From Actinomadura graeca (lineage in GTDB: Bacteria; Actinomycetota; Actinomycetes; Streptosporangiales; Streptosporangiaceae), in contig NZ_CP059572.1 of assembly GCF_019175365.1 (NCBI RefSeq), positions 6,758,001 to 6,822,000 on the forward strand: 64,000 nt of DNA, in the 5' to 3' direction. Made by a program: the position numbers and the translations under genes. Position 1 is the first letter of the stretch. The number at the start of each line of letters is the position of its first letter. The notes under the pieces are model-generated. The model was not told where the DNA came from and did not search any database. It was given only the letters and a program-made list of their open reading frames with translations. Shown here piece after piece: positions 50,650 to 58,736 of this stretch.

Positions 50650-51522
50650 CTACTTGTTCGATTCGGGTGGGTGTTCGGTTGCTTTTCGGTCCAGCCTTCT
50701 GGCGCTGGCCAGGAGGTGGATTCCCAGGGAGTCGTCGGCCGGGGGGCCGTTGAGCTCGGTGCGGACCAGGCGGGGGAGCGCACGCGGGGCCGAGGACAGG
50801 ACGTGTTCGACGGTCGAGGGGGACAGGACGGTGCGCGGCCTGATCCATTCGACCTCCAGGCCGGCCTCGGTGAGGAGCTCGCGCAGCTGCTCGGCCCAGA
50901 AGCAGCGGGTGATCGTCCCGTCGGGCCAGGGGACGAGGACGACCTCGGCGGACGGGACGTCCGACAGGTGCGCCCAGTAGTTCTGCTCGGCCAGCAGCGC
51001 CATGCCCAGGGTCAGGGAGTCGACGCACAGCAGGACGCGGCCGCCCGGGCGCAGGACGCGGGCGATCTCGGTGACCGTCGCCTCGGTGGCGAGGTGGCGG
51101 GACAGGACGCGGTTCTCGGCGATGACGGCGTCGATCGAGGCGTCGGCGACGAAGGGGAGGGCGCCGGAGTCACCGGCCACGACGGTCGCGCCGCGTCCCC
51201 TTGCGGACCGTCCGTTTCCCGGCCGCCGATGCCCGTTACCGGACGCCGCGTGCCCGGCCGAACCGGGGCGCTCCAGCAGGGGGTCCCGCACCTCCAGGAC
51301 GGAGTGGCCGGCGCCGGCGGCGCGGCGGGCGCTGCGGCCGCGGTCCCCCGAGATGTCCAGCACCCGTGACGGGCGGCGCGGCAACCAGCGTGTGAGCTGG
51401 GCTTCCGCGACCGCCCAGTAGAACGTCCAGTAGCTCGCCAGCGAGTCCCCGGCCTCCTCCGAGGGGGCGTCGCGCAGGCTGGCGATGGTGGGCTCGGGAG
51501 GTCGCGCCGGCACCGGTAGCAA
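50650..51522 (-). CDS. Class I SAM-dependent methyltransferase
   Basis: A 290-aa methyltransferase. SRVLDISGDRGRSARRAA is a diverged motif I (SGDRG for GxGxG), a Gly/Arg-rich insertion follows (about 85-105), then ATVVAGDSGALPFVADASIDAVIAEN (motifs II/III) and EIARVLRPGGRVLLCVD. TTG 51522 has AGGAG seven bases upstream; GTG 51513 is an alternative. Substrate unknown. It diverges from sigR across a 204-base gap with the sigma-R promoter. Confidence 0.85.
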   Translation of the reverse strand: MLPVPARPPEPTIASLRDAPSEEAGDSLASYWTFYWAVAEAQLTRWLPRRPSRVLDISGDRGRSARRAAGAGHSVLEVRDPLLERPGSAGHAASGNGHRRPGNGRSARGRGATVVAGDSGALPFVADASIDAVIAENRVLSRHLATEATVTEIARVLRPGGRVLLCVDSLTLGMALLAEQNYWAHLSDVPSAEVVLVPWPDGTITRCFWAEQLRELLTEAGLEVEWIRPRTVLSPSTVEHVLSSAPRALPRLVRTELNGPPADDSLGIHLLASARRLDRKATEHPPESNK

Positions 51523-51659
51523 CGGTTTGCTCCTGTTCTCGCCATGTATGTGACTTCTTTCCCCGTCCGGCGGCCGTCATCACCCTCCGTGCAGGTCGGG
51601 GTGGGTGACCCGGCCTCCGGGAAACCTCCGGAAACCGTTTCGCGTGCCGCCCCCGGTCA

Positions 51660-51686
51660 GGGAATCGTCGGGGACGCCCCGGCGTT
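51660..51686 (+). promoter_or_regulatory. Sigma-R-type promoter of sigR
   Basis: GGGAAT (51660-51665), 18 bases, GTT (51684-51686): the consensus of sigma-R/SigH promoters. The start of sigR is 41 bases downstream, so sigR is probably autoregulated. Confidence 0.85.
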
Positions 51687-51726
51687 GCACCGTCTCACAA
51701 ACACCAGTACAGCGGAGGTGTGACTG

Positions 51727-52479
51727 ATGACCACGGCCGTTGCCGATCCCACGCGGAACGCCGGGAGGACGGCGCCGCCCGGCGACGCCAAGGCCCCCGC
51801 CCGCGTGATCAGGCCGCGCGGACCGATATCGTCTGTGAGGTACGACGCCGCCGGCGTCGCCGCAGTCAAGGGGGTGGGTCAGGTACCGGGCACCACGGAG
51901 ACCGTGGAGCAGCGCCAGGAGCGGTTCCAGCGCGACGTGCTCCCGTTCTTGGACCAGCTGTATTCGGCCGCGCTGCGCATGACGCGCAACCCGGCGGACG
52001 CCGAGGATCTCGTCCAGGAGACCTTCGCCAAGGCGTTCGCGTCCTTCCACCAGTTCAAGGAAGGCACCAACCTCAAGGCGTGGCTTTACCGCATCCTGAC
52101 CAACACGTTCATCAACTCCTACCGCAAGAGGCAGCGCCAGCCGCAGCAGGCCGCCACCGAGGAGATCGAGGACTGGCAGCTCGCGCGCGCCGAGTCGCAC
52201 ACCTCCAGCGGGCTGAAGTCCGCCGAGGCCGAGGCCCTGGAGCACCTGCCCGACTCCGACGTCAAGCGGGCGCTGCAGGAGCTGCCCGAGGAGTTCCGCA
52301 TCGCGGTCTACCTCGCCGACGTCGAGGGCTTCGCCTACAAGGAGATCGCCGAGATCATGGGCACGCCCATCGGCACCGTGATGTCGCGGCTGCACCGGGG
52401 CCGCCGGCAGCTGCGCGGCATGCTGGAGGACTACGCTCGGGACCGTGGCCTCACGCGCACGAGCGGAGGCCCCGCATGA
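51727..52479 (+). CDS. sigR: Thiol-stress ECF sigma factor SigR
   Basis: A 250-aa SigR/SigH ortholog controlling thioredoxin and mycothiol genes under disulphide stress. Region 2 ([37 protein letters not shown]) and region 4 ([38 protein letters not shown]) are near-identical to Streptomyces SigR. ATG 51727 follows GGAGG and adds about 59 residues before GTG at 51904, the position near which the short SigR form begins in Streptomyces; both a long (unstable sigma-R' type) and short form are possible. The anti-sigma gene rsrA follows. Confidence 0.95.
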   Translation: MTTAVADPTRNAGRTAPPGDAKAPARVIRPRGPISSVRYDAAGVAAVKGVGQVPGTTETVEQRQERFQRDVLPFLDQLYSAALRMTRNPADAEDLVQETFAKAFASFHQFKEGTNLKAWLYRILTNTFINSYRKRQRQPQQAATEEIEDWQLARAESHTSSGLKSAEAEALEHLPDSDVKRALQELPEEFRIAVYLADVEGFAYKEIAEIMGTPIGTVMSRLHRGRRQLRGMLEDYARDRGLTRTSGGPA

Positions 52480-52562
52480 GCAGGGAGAGCGTCCGCCGCG
52501 CGGAGGCGTGCGGCAGGCCGGACACCGCGCCCGCCCACGCGGTGCATGAGGAGGGTGAGTGA
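52476..52562 (+). CDS. 28-codon ORF between sigR and rsrA
   Basis: ATG 52476 overlaps the sigR stop (ATGA) and the frame ends three bases before rsrA, so a ribosome could pass from sigR through it to rsrA. It encodes a hydrophilic 28-aa peptide with one Cys. The rsrA ribosome site (GGAGG at 52550-52554) lies in its last codons. It may be only a coupling device; a functional peptide is unproven. Confidence 0.35.
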   Translation: MSRESVRRAEACGRPDTAPAHAVHEEGE

Positions 52563-52565
52563 GCC

Positions 52566-52862
52566 ATGAGTTGTGGCAACCACCACGAGACCCCGTGCGA
52601 CGAGGTGCTCGCGCGGGTGTACACCTATCTTGACGGCGAACTCGACCAGGGGGGCTGCGGCGAGGTGCGCGAGCACCTCGACGAATGCGGGCCCTGCCTG
52701 CGCGAGTACGGGCTGGAGGAGGCCGTCAAGAAGCTCGTCAGCAAGTCGTGCGCCTGCGAGCAGGCGCCGGACGAGCTGCGCAGCAAGGTCCTCGGCCGGA
52801 TCGAGGAGATCTGCGGCGAGATCAAGAAGGCCGGCGACGCCGGGAGGACCGAGACCGCCTGA
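52566..52862 (+). CDS. rsrA: Redox-sensing anti-sigma factor RsrA
   Basis: A 98-aa zinc-binding anti-sigma factor that holds SigR until oxidised. Cys3, Cys11, Cys31, His37, Cys41 and Cys44 (HLDECGPC) fall at the same positions as in Streptomyces coelicolor RsrA, including the Cys11/Cys41/Cys44 redox switch; two further Cys lie at 62 and 64. Belongs to the mycothiol-system anti-sigma family. It is next to sigR in the same operon. Confidence 0.96.
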   Translation: MSCGNHHETPCDEVLARVYTYLDGELDQGGCGEVREHLDECGPCLREYGLEEAVKKLVSKSCACEQAPDELRSKVLGRIEEICGEIKKAGDAGRTETA

Positions 52863-52902
52863 GCGGGCCTCGGGGCAGGGCGCCCTCGGTATCGTGCGGG
52901 GG

Positions 52903-53832
52903 ATGCTCGTTCTCGTCACCGGCGCGGCCGGATTCATCGGATCCCATCTCGTCGACCGGCTCCTGGCCGACGGCCACGAGGTCGTCGGCGTGGACGACTT
53001 GTCCTCGGGCTCCCACGTCAACCCGGCCATGGAACTGTGGGAGATGGACGTCGCGGACCCGGCGCTCGCCGTGCGGGTCGCCGCGCGGCCTCCCGAGGTG
53101 GTCTGCCACCTCGCCGCCCAGGTGAGCGTGCGCGTCAGCGTCGCCGATCCGCTGCGCGACGCCCGCGTCAACGTGGTGGGCACCGCGAACGTGCTGGAGG
53201 CGGCGCGGGCGGCGGGCGCGCGCAAGGTCGTCTTCGCGTCCAGCTGCGCGGTGTACGGGGTGCCGGACGCGCTGCCCGTCCCGCCCGGCGCGGCGCTTCG
53301 CCCGGCCTCGCCGTACGCGGCGTCCAAGGTCTCCGGCGAGATCTACGCGCGGATGTACCGGGAGCTGCACGGCCTCGACTTCACCACGCTGACGCTGGCC
53401 AACGTGTACGGGCCGCGGCAGACGCCCGAGGGCGAGGCGGGCGTGATCTCGATCTTCACCGACGCGCTGCTGGCGGGCCGTCCGACGCGGGTGTTCGGCG
53501 ACGGCACGCAGACCCGCGACTACGTGCACGTCCTGGACGTCGTGGACGCCTTCGCCCGCGCCACCGGCGACCAGGGCGGCGGCGGACGGTTCAACGTGGG
53601 CACGGGGCTGCAGACGACCGACCGGGAGCTGCACACGCTCGTCGCCGCCGCGGCGGGCGCCCCCGACGAGCCAGGGTCCGCGCCGCCCCGGCTCGGCGAC
53701 CTCCCCGCCATGGCGGTGGACCCCGGCCCGACGCGAGAGGCCCTCGGCTGGACCGCGGCGACCGGCCTGCGCGAAGGGCTCGCCGACACCGTCGCCTGGG
53801 CGCGGGAACGCAGCACCGCCGGACGCGCCTGA
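52903..53832 (+). CDS. NAD-dependent epimerase/dehydratase (UDP-glucose 4-epimerase-like)
   Basis: A 309-aa extended SDR. VTGAAGFIGSHLVDRLL is the NAD motif; CHLAAQVSV, SSCAVYGVP (catalytic Ser/Thr) and SPYAASKVSGE (YxxxK) are complete; YGPRQTPEGEAGVI and RDYVHVLDVVDA match UDP-sugar 4-epimerases. It lacks longer insertions, so a UDP-glucose/galactose-type substrate is reasonable but not certain. ATG 52903 is seven bases after TATCGT (52890-52895), giving a leaderless mRNA separate from rsrA. Confidence 0.9.
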   Translation: MLVLVTGAAGFIGSHLVDRLLADGHEVVGVDDLSSGSHVNPAMELWEMDVADPALAVRVAARPPEVVCHLAAQVSVRVSVADPLRDARVNVVGTANVLEAARAAGARKVVFASSCAVYGVPDALPVPPGAALRPASPYAASKVSGEIYARMYRELHGLDFTTLTLANVYGPRQTPEGEAGVISIFTDALLAGRPTRVFGDGTQTRDYVHVLDVVDAFARATGDQGGGGRFNVGTGLQTTDRELHTLVAAAAGAPDEPGSAPPRLGDLPAMAVDPGPTREALGWTAATGLREGLADTVAWARERSTAGRA

Positions 53833-54182
53833 GCGCTGCGGAATGTTTTCCGGACCCGATTCTGACTGCGTTTGTGACTTCTCGTGGTGGTGCACGTGCA
53901 TGGCGTGCCCGGACGAGCGTTTGAAGGCAAACGACGTGGCCCTTTCCGGACGGACAAATGATCACGTGAGGTGACGATTGGTTCACGCTTTGCTCACGAT
54001 TCTCTGCTTGCCTGTGTGGCCCGGGCCGCGAGCGTTAGGCTTGTGCCGAAATCAGCGACGGGAGCAAGTGCACGCCCCGGAAATCGGGGTATGTGCTCGC
54101 CCGGGAGGACCGGGACCGGACGGTCCCGGCGGCCGGCCGCGAGGCCGGACGGCCCGGATCGGCGGGGGGAGGCAGAGCAGGC
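53833..54182. other. 350-base upstream region of the HD-domain operon
   Basis: No gene-like frame. GC falls at 53840-54000 and rises again. TAGGCT near 54036 is a possible -10. CCCCGGAAATCGGGG (near 54075-54089) forms a small hairpin, and GGTCCCGG-type repeats follow, so the long leader could be structured. I did not recognise a known riboswitch (not the ydaO or GEMM consensus). Confidence 0.4.
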
Positions 54183-54275
54183 ATGAAGCGTGAGATGCCG
54201 GCCGGTGACGGCCGGCACCCGAGCGCCTCGGCGTCGTCGTCGCTGATGATGCCCAAGGGCGTGTCCTGGGTCTAG
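54183..54275 (+). CDS. 30-aa peptide ORF upstream of HD-GYP gene
   Basis: ATG 54183 has GGGGGAGG about nine bases upstream, a strong site, and the frame ends at TAG 54273-54275, 63 bases before the HD-GYP gene. The peptide begins MKREMPAGDG, has a Ser/Ala-rich middle and ends SLMMPKGVSWV. No signal or Cys. It could be a regulatory leader peptide or a small partner protein; I do not recognise a family. Confidence 0.5.
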   Translation: MKREMPAGDGRHPSASASSSLMMPKGVSWV

Positions 54276-54338
54276 TGCCGGCAGGCACGACCGATCCCGG
54301 CGGCGGCCCGCTCATTCGTCACTCCCGAGGGGGCGGCA

Positions 54339-55685
54339 ATGCGTGGACTTCCTCCTGCTGCCTGGGCGTACGTGTGCGGTGTGGCCGCCCTCGCGGCGGG
54401 GCTCATCGCGACGTCGTCCTTCGCGGAGCTGGACTGGACCAAGCTGGCCGTGCTGGCCTTGCTCTTCCTGATCTGCGACTCCGCGCCCGCGCGCCTGAAC
54501 GTCGAGCGCGCCAGGGTCTCGCTCAGCTTCGCCGCGAGCCTGGCCTCGGTGGTGCTGCTCGGCCCGGAGGGCGCGGCGCTGCTGGGCGTCTGCGCGCTGG
54601 TCACCGGCCAGCGTTTCTTCGCCCCGGTGAAGCGAGTGTTCAACGGCGCCCAGTTCGCGATCAGCGGCTTCATCGCCGGAACCGTCTTCGACCTGCTCGG
54701 CGGGCATGAGTTCAAGCCCGGCAAGGCCCACTGGGTCGAGCACGTCACCGGCCCCTTCCTCGGTGCCCTCGCCACGTTCGTCCTGGTCAACCTGTCCCTG
54801 ATGGCGGGCGTGCTGCTGCTCAGCCGGCAGGCGGCGCCGCGCGAGCTGCTGAGCGAGAGCGGCCAGCTCGCGTTCGGCTGCCTCGGCTACGGCATGTTCG
54901 GCCTGCTGATCGCGGGCCTGTGGCCGCGCGTCGGGCCGTTGTCGGCCGTCCTGGTGCTGCTGCCGCTGTTCGTCGCCCGGTGGGCGCTCGAACAGGCGCA
55001 CGCGCAGCAGCAGGCGCACGCCGCGACCCTCGCCGCGCTGTGCCAGGCCGTCGAGACCAAGGACTTCTACACCCGCGGCCACTCCGAGCGCGTCTCCCGC
55101 GGGTCGGTGATGATCGCCCAGGAGATCGGGATGCGCGCCGACCGCGTCGAGGCGATCCGGTACGCCGGGATGCTGCACGACGTCGGCAAGCTCGGCGTCC
55201 CCACCAAGGTGCTGCAGAAGTCCGGCTCCCTGACCGAGGAGGAGTTCGCCGCGATCCAGCTGCACCCGATGCGCGGGCTGGAGATCGTCCGTGAGATCGG
55301 GTTCCTGGACGAGGCGCTCGCCGGGATCATGCACCACCACGAGAAGATGAACGGCCGCGGCTACCCGATGGGCCTCGCCGGCGACGAGATCCCCGAGTTC
55401 GCCCGGGTCATCTCCGTCGCCGACGCGTTCGACTCCATGACCTCGACCCGCTCCTACCGCGCCGCCCGCACCACGCGGGAGGCCGTCCGGGAGCTGCGCC
55501 GCGGCATGGGGGACCATTTCGACCCGGCGATGGTCGAGGCGTTCCTGCGCGCGCTGGAGCGGGACGGCTGGGACCCGCCCGACCCGGTCGTCCTGCCGGA
55601 CGACGACGTCGTCGAGACCACCCAGCAGGACCACGACGACCCGAGCGCCCCGCTCAAGGTCGCCGGCGACGAAGCGCGGCGGTGA
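54339..55685 (+). CDS. Membrane HD-GYP domain protein
   Basis: A 448-aa protein with about six N-terminal membrane segments (residues about 5-225) and a cytoplasmic HD-GYP domain. The domain has GHSERVSR, MLHDVGKLGVP (His280, Asp281), HLPMRGLEI-like step (LHPMRGLEI), HHHEKMNGRGYP (GYP 341-343, with Arg for Thr) and VADAFDSMTS. HD-GYP enzymes hydrolyse cyclic dinucleotides such as c-di-GMP; actinobacteria also use c-di-AMP. Its stop overlaps the next HD gene (GTGA). Confidence 0.92.
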   Translation: MRGLPPAAWAYVCGVAALAAGLIATSSFAELDWTKLAVLALLFLICDSAPARLNVERARVSLSFAASLASVVLLGPEGAALLGVCALVTGQRFFAPVKRVFNGAQFAISGFIAGTVFDLLGGHEFKPGKAHWVEHVTGPFLGALATFVLVNLSLMAGVLLLSRQAAPRELLSESGQLAFGCLGYGMFGLLIAGLWPRVGPLSAVLVLLPLFVARWALEQAHAQQQAHAATLAALCQAVETKDFYTRGHSERVSRGSVMIAQEIGMRADRVEAIRYAGMLHDVGKLGVPTKVLQKSGSLTEEEFAAIQLHPMRGLEIVREIGFLDEALAGIMHHHEKMNGRGYPMGLAGDEIPEFARVISVADAFDSMTSTRSYRAARTTREAVRELRRGMGDHFDPAMVEAFLRALERDGWDPPDPVVLPDDDVVETTQQDHDDPSAPLKVAGDEARR

Positions 55686-57049
55686 CACGGCCCCCCATGA
55701 GCAGCACCAAGATGCGGTCCCGGGAGCGGGCCGCGTGGCAGACCATCGACTCCGGCCAGCTCCTGCTCATCGCCACGGCCGGCCTGTTCGTCATCGTCGC
55801 GATCACCCAGGTCGCCGCCGTGCGGCTCGTCCAGCCCGACGTCGCGATCATCTTCGGCGTGCTGATCGCGCTCGGCGAGCTGTTCCGGATGGTGATGCCC
55901 GGCAACCGCGAGGTCGCGCCCATCGCCAGCGCCGGCGCGACCGGATACGCCCTGCTGGTCGGCGTCGGGCCGGAGAACGCCCCGCCGGGCGCGCCGCTCG
56001 GCGTCGAGGCCGCCGCGCACTCGCCCCTCCAGGTCGTCGCGGTGACCGCCGCCGGGATGCTCGTCGGGTCGCTGCCGCACATCGCCGTCGGCCGTTCCCC
56101 GCGTCCCGACGCGATGGCGCGCCGGCTGTTCACCGTCGCGGTGGTCGCCCTGTGCTTCCGCCCGCTGCTGTCGTTCCGCCTGCCCTGGCAGCTGCTGCTG
56201 GCCGTGATGGGCGTCGCCGTGGTCGCGGCCTGCTTCACCGACGTCCTGATCGCGGCGATGATCCGCGCGGAGGCCGTCCGCGCGCGGTTCGGCATCGCCC
56301 TGCGGGACGAGGTGGACGCGAAGCTGGGGCTGTGCGCGGCCACCAGCGCCACCGCCATGCTGATCGCCGTCGCGACCACCGCGATGGGCGAGGCCGCGCT
56401 GCTGATCTTCACGGTGCCGATCCTGGTCACCCAGTTCGCGTTCCGCAGGTACGCCGGGATCCGCGCCACCTACCTGCAGACCGTCCGGGCCCTGTCGCGG
56501 GTCACCGAGGTCGGCGGCTACGTCGAGACCGGGCACTCGCGGCGGGTGTCGCAGCTCGCCGTGTCCATGGGCCGCGAGCTCGGCATGTCGGAGGAGGAAC
56601 TGCTCGAACTGGAGTACGCGGCGCTGATGCACGACATCGGGCAGCTGTCCCTCGGCGACCCCATCCCCGGCGGCGCCACCGTGCTGGCCTCCCCGGCCGA
56701 GCAGCGCCGCATCGCCGAGCTGGGCGCCGAGGTGATCAAGCAGACGGGCGTGCTGGACCGGGTCGCCCACATCGTCCGGCTGTCGTCGCACCCCTACCGG
56801 ACGGGCCGCGAGGGCGCCGCCGGCGACCCCGCCGCCGACCCCGCCGCCGCGTCCCGTCCCGTCCCGCCGCCGCTCGCCGGGCGCGTCATCAAGGTCGCCA
56901 ACGCCTACGACGACCTCGTCGGCGACTCCGCCGACCGCGATCGCGGCGCCGCCGTCCTGGAACGGCTGCGGCTCGACTCCGCCGCCGAGTACGACCCGAC
57001 CGTCGTCGAGGCGCTCAGCCGCGTCGTCGACCGCCGCCCCCGGTCCTGA
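55682..57049 (+). CDS. Membrane HD-domain protein, degenerate HD-GYP
   Basis: A 455-aa partner with the same layout: about six membrane segments, then an HD domain with GHSRRVSQLA and LMHDIGQLSL (His317, Asp318), followed by a Pro/Ala-rich insert (about 380-400) and IKVANAYDDLVG. The GYP motif and the HHE residues are missing (SSHPYRTGREG instead), so activity may differ or be lost. GTG 55682 overlaps the previous stop, so the two are translated together and could pair in the membrane. Confidence 0.88.
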   Translation: MTRPPMSSTKMRSRERAAWQTIDSGQLLLIATAGLFVIVAITQVAAVRLVQPDVAIIFGVLIALGELFRMVMPGNREVAPIASAGATGYALLVGVGPENAPPGAPLGVEAAAHSPLQVVAVTAAGMLVGSLPHIAVGRSPRPDAMARRLFTVAVVALCFRPLLSFRLPWQLLLAVMGVAVVAACFTDVLIAAMIRAEAVRARFGIALRDEVDAKLGLCAATSATAMLIAVATTAMGEAALLIFTVPILVTQFAFRRYAGIRATYLQTVRALSRVTEVGGYVETGHSRRVSQLAVSMGRELGMSEEELLELEYAALMHDIGQLSLGDPIPGGATVLASPAEQRRIAELGAEVIKQTGVLDRVAHIVRLSSHPYRTGREGAAGDPAADPAAASRPVPPPLAGRVIKVANAYDDLVGDSADRDRGAAVLERLRLDSAAEYDPTVVEALSRVVDRRPRS

Positions 57050-57163
57050 GGGCGGTGACAAATCCGCCGTCCCGACTTTGTCGATCCGTGGCGGACGCGG
57101 CGGCGCGGCGGGCGCTAGTGTCGGCCGGGTCGGCCCGCCCCCACCGCAGAAGGAGGCCCGCGG

Positions 57164-58507
57164 GTGTTCGAGTCCGTTCTGGTGGCGAACCGCGGTGAGA
57201 TCGCCAGCCGGATCATCCACACCGTCCGCTCGATGGGGCTCAAGGCCATCGCGGTGTACTCCGAGGACGACGCGTCCCTGCCGTTCGTCGCCGAGGCGGA
57301 CGAGGCGATCCTGCTCGGGCCCGGCGACCCGGCCCGCAGCTACCTCAACGCCGCCGCCGTACTGGAGGCCGCGCGCCGGACGAACGCCCAGGCGCTCCAC
57401 CCCGGGTACGGGTTCCTCGCCGAGAACGCCGCGTTCGCCCGCGAGGTCGCCGGGCACGACCTGGTCTGGGTCGGGCCGCCGCCGCTCGTCGTCGCCCGCA
57501 TGGGCGACAAGATCAACGCCCGGAACCTGATGAAGGAGGCGGGCGTCCCCGTCGCGCCCGGCGTGTGGGAGCCCGTCCCGGACGCGGCCACCGCGGTGGA
57601 GGAGGCCGAGCGCATCGGCTACCCCGTGATGGTGAAGCCCGCCGCCGGAGGGGGCGGCATCGGCCTCGCCGCCGCCTACGACGAGACCGATCTCCGCGGC
57701 GCCTACGAGGCGGCGCGGGGCCACGCCGAGCGCCTGTTCGGCGGCCCCGGCGTCCTCCTGGAACGGTACGTCGAGGGGGCCCGGCACGTCGAGGTGCAGA
57801 TCCTCGGCCTGCCCGACGGCACCGTCCTCGCGCTCGGCGAGCGGGACTGCTCCGTCCAGCGCCGCCACCAGAAGATCGTCGAGGAGACGCCGTCGCCCGG
57901 TGTCTCCCCGGGGCTGCGCGCGCGGATGCTCGACGCCGCCGTCCGCGCCGGCGAGGCCGTCGGCTACCGGGGGGCCGGCACCGTCGAATACGTCGTCGAT
58001 CCCGTCGCGCAGGAGTTCTTCTTTCTGGAGATGAGCACCCGCCTCCAGATCGAACATCCCGTCACCGAGCTGGTGACCGGCATCGACCTCGTCGAGCAGC
58101 AGCTGCGGATCGCCGCGGGCGAGCCCGTCTCGTTCACCGACGCGACCCCGCGCGGCCACGCGGTCGAGTTCCGCGTCCACGCCGAGGACCCGCGGGGCTT
58201 CCGCCCCTCACCGGGGGAGATCAAGGTCTGGGAGGAGCCCGTCGGCGACGGCATCCGCATCGACGCGGGCTACGCCGAGGGCACCACCGTCACCCCCTAC
58301 TACGGCCCGCTGCTGGCCAAACTGTGCGTGCACGGCGACGACCGCGACCACGCCCTGCGGCGCGCACGGGCCGCCGTGGGAGCGTTCCGGATCGAGGGGA
58401 TCCACACGAACCTGCCGTTCCTGGACGAGCTCCTCGACCGTCCCGAGTTCACGGACGGCTCGTACGACACCGGTGTCGTGGCGCGGATGCGCCCGCTCCC
58501 GGCCTGA
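57164..58507 (+). CDS. Stand-alone biotin carboxylase subunit
   Basis: A 447-aa biotin carboxylase domain: [27 protein letters not shown]-grasp [14 protein letters not shown] (Ile where Arg/Lys is usual), [17 protein letters not shown], and [18 protein letters not shown] (Ser where EMNTR has a metal-binding Asn). No biotin carrier or carboxyltransferase domain is attached or adjacent. GTG 57164 follows AAGGAGG; a -10 TAGTGT lies at 57116-57121. bsaP starts 11 bases downstream, so the two share an operon. It may serve an acyl-CoA or other carboxylase encoded elsewhere. Confidence 0.9.
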   Translation: MFESVLVANRGEIASRIIHTVRSMGLKAIAVYSEDDASLPFVAEADEAILLGPGDPARSYLNAAAVLEAARRTNAQALHPGYGFLAENAAFAREVAGHDLVWVGPPPLVVARMGDKINARNLMKEAGVPVAPGVWEPVPDAATAVEEAERIGYPVMVKPAAGGGGIGLAAAYDETDLRGAYEAARGHAERLFGGPGVLLERYVEGARHVEVQILGLPDGTVLALGERDCSVQRRHQKIVEETPSPGVSPGLRARMLDAAVRAGEAVGYRGAGTVEYVVDPVAQEFFFLEMSTRLQIEHPVTELVTGIDLVEQQLRIAAGEPVSFTDATPRGHAVEFRVHAEDPRGFRPSPGEIKVWEEPVGDGIRIDAGYAEGTTVTPYYGPLLAKLCVHGDDRDHALRRARAAVGAFRIEGIHTNLPFLDELLDRPEFTDGSYDTGVVARMRPLPA

Positions 58508-58517
58508 GGGGGCCGCC

Positions 58518-58703
58518 GTGGACACCTACTGCGACCGGTGCGGCGGCCCCGCACGCGACGGCGACCACGACGCGTGCCGCGCCGCCCGGCTGATGGAACC
58601 GCCGAGGTACTGCCCGCGGTGCCGCCGCCGCCTGGTCGTCCAGGTCACGCCCCTGGGCTGGACGGCCCGCTGCTCCGCTCACGGAGCGCTCGGGCCGTCC
58701 TGA
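58518..58703 (+). CDS. bsaP: Biotin synthase auxiliary protein BsaP-like
   Basis: A 61-aa Cys-rich protein: Cys5-x2-Cys8, Cys20, Cys32-x2-Cys35, Cys52, with PPRYCPRC and [14 protein letters not shown]. This matches the small protein encoded next to mycobacterial bioB (Rv1590 type), reported as needed for sulphur insertion by that BioB. Here it lies behind a biotin carboxylase gene, 0.9 kb from bioD-bioB with a minus-strand lipoprotein gene between. GTG 58518 begins at the conserved Asp-Thr-Tyr-Cys. Assignment is from memory of the family pattern, not a search. Confidence 0.7.
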   Translation: MDTYCDRCGGPARDGDHDACRAARLMEPPRYCPRCRRRLVVQVTPLGWTARCSAHGALGPS

Positions 58704-58736
58704 ACGCGGGACCGGCGGCCGGGCGGCGGCGGGCCG

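Noticed and set aside
54030..54180. Possible cyclic-dinucleotide riboswitch upstream of the HD-GYP gene
   Set aside because: Hairpins exist, but neither the ydaO/yuaA nor the GEMM conserved cores could be recognised by eye.
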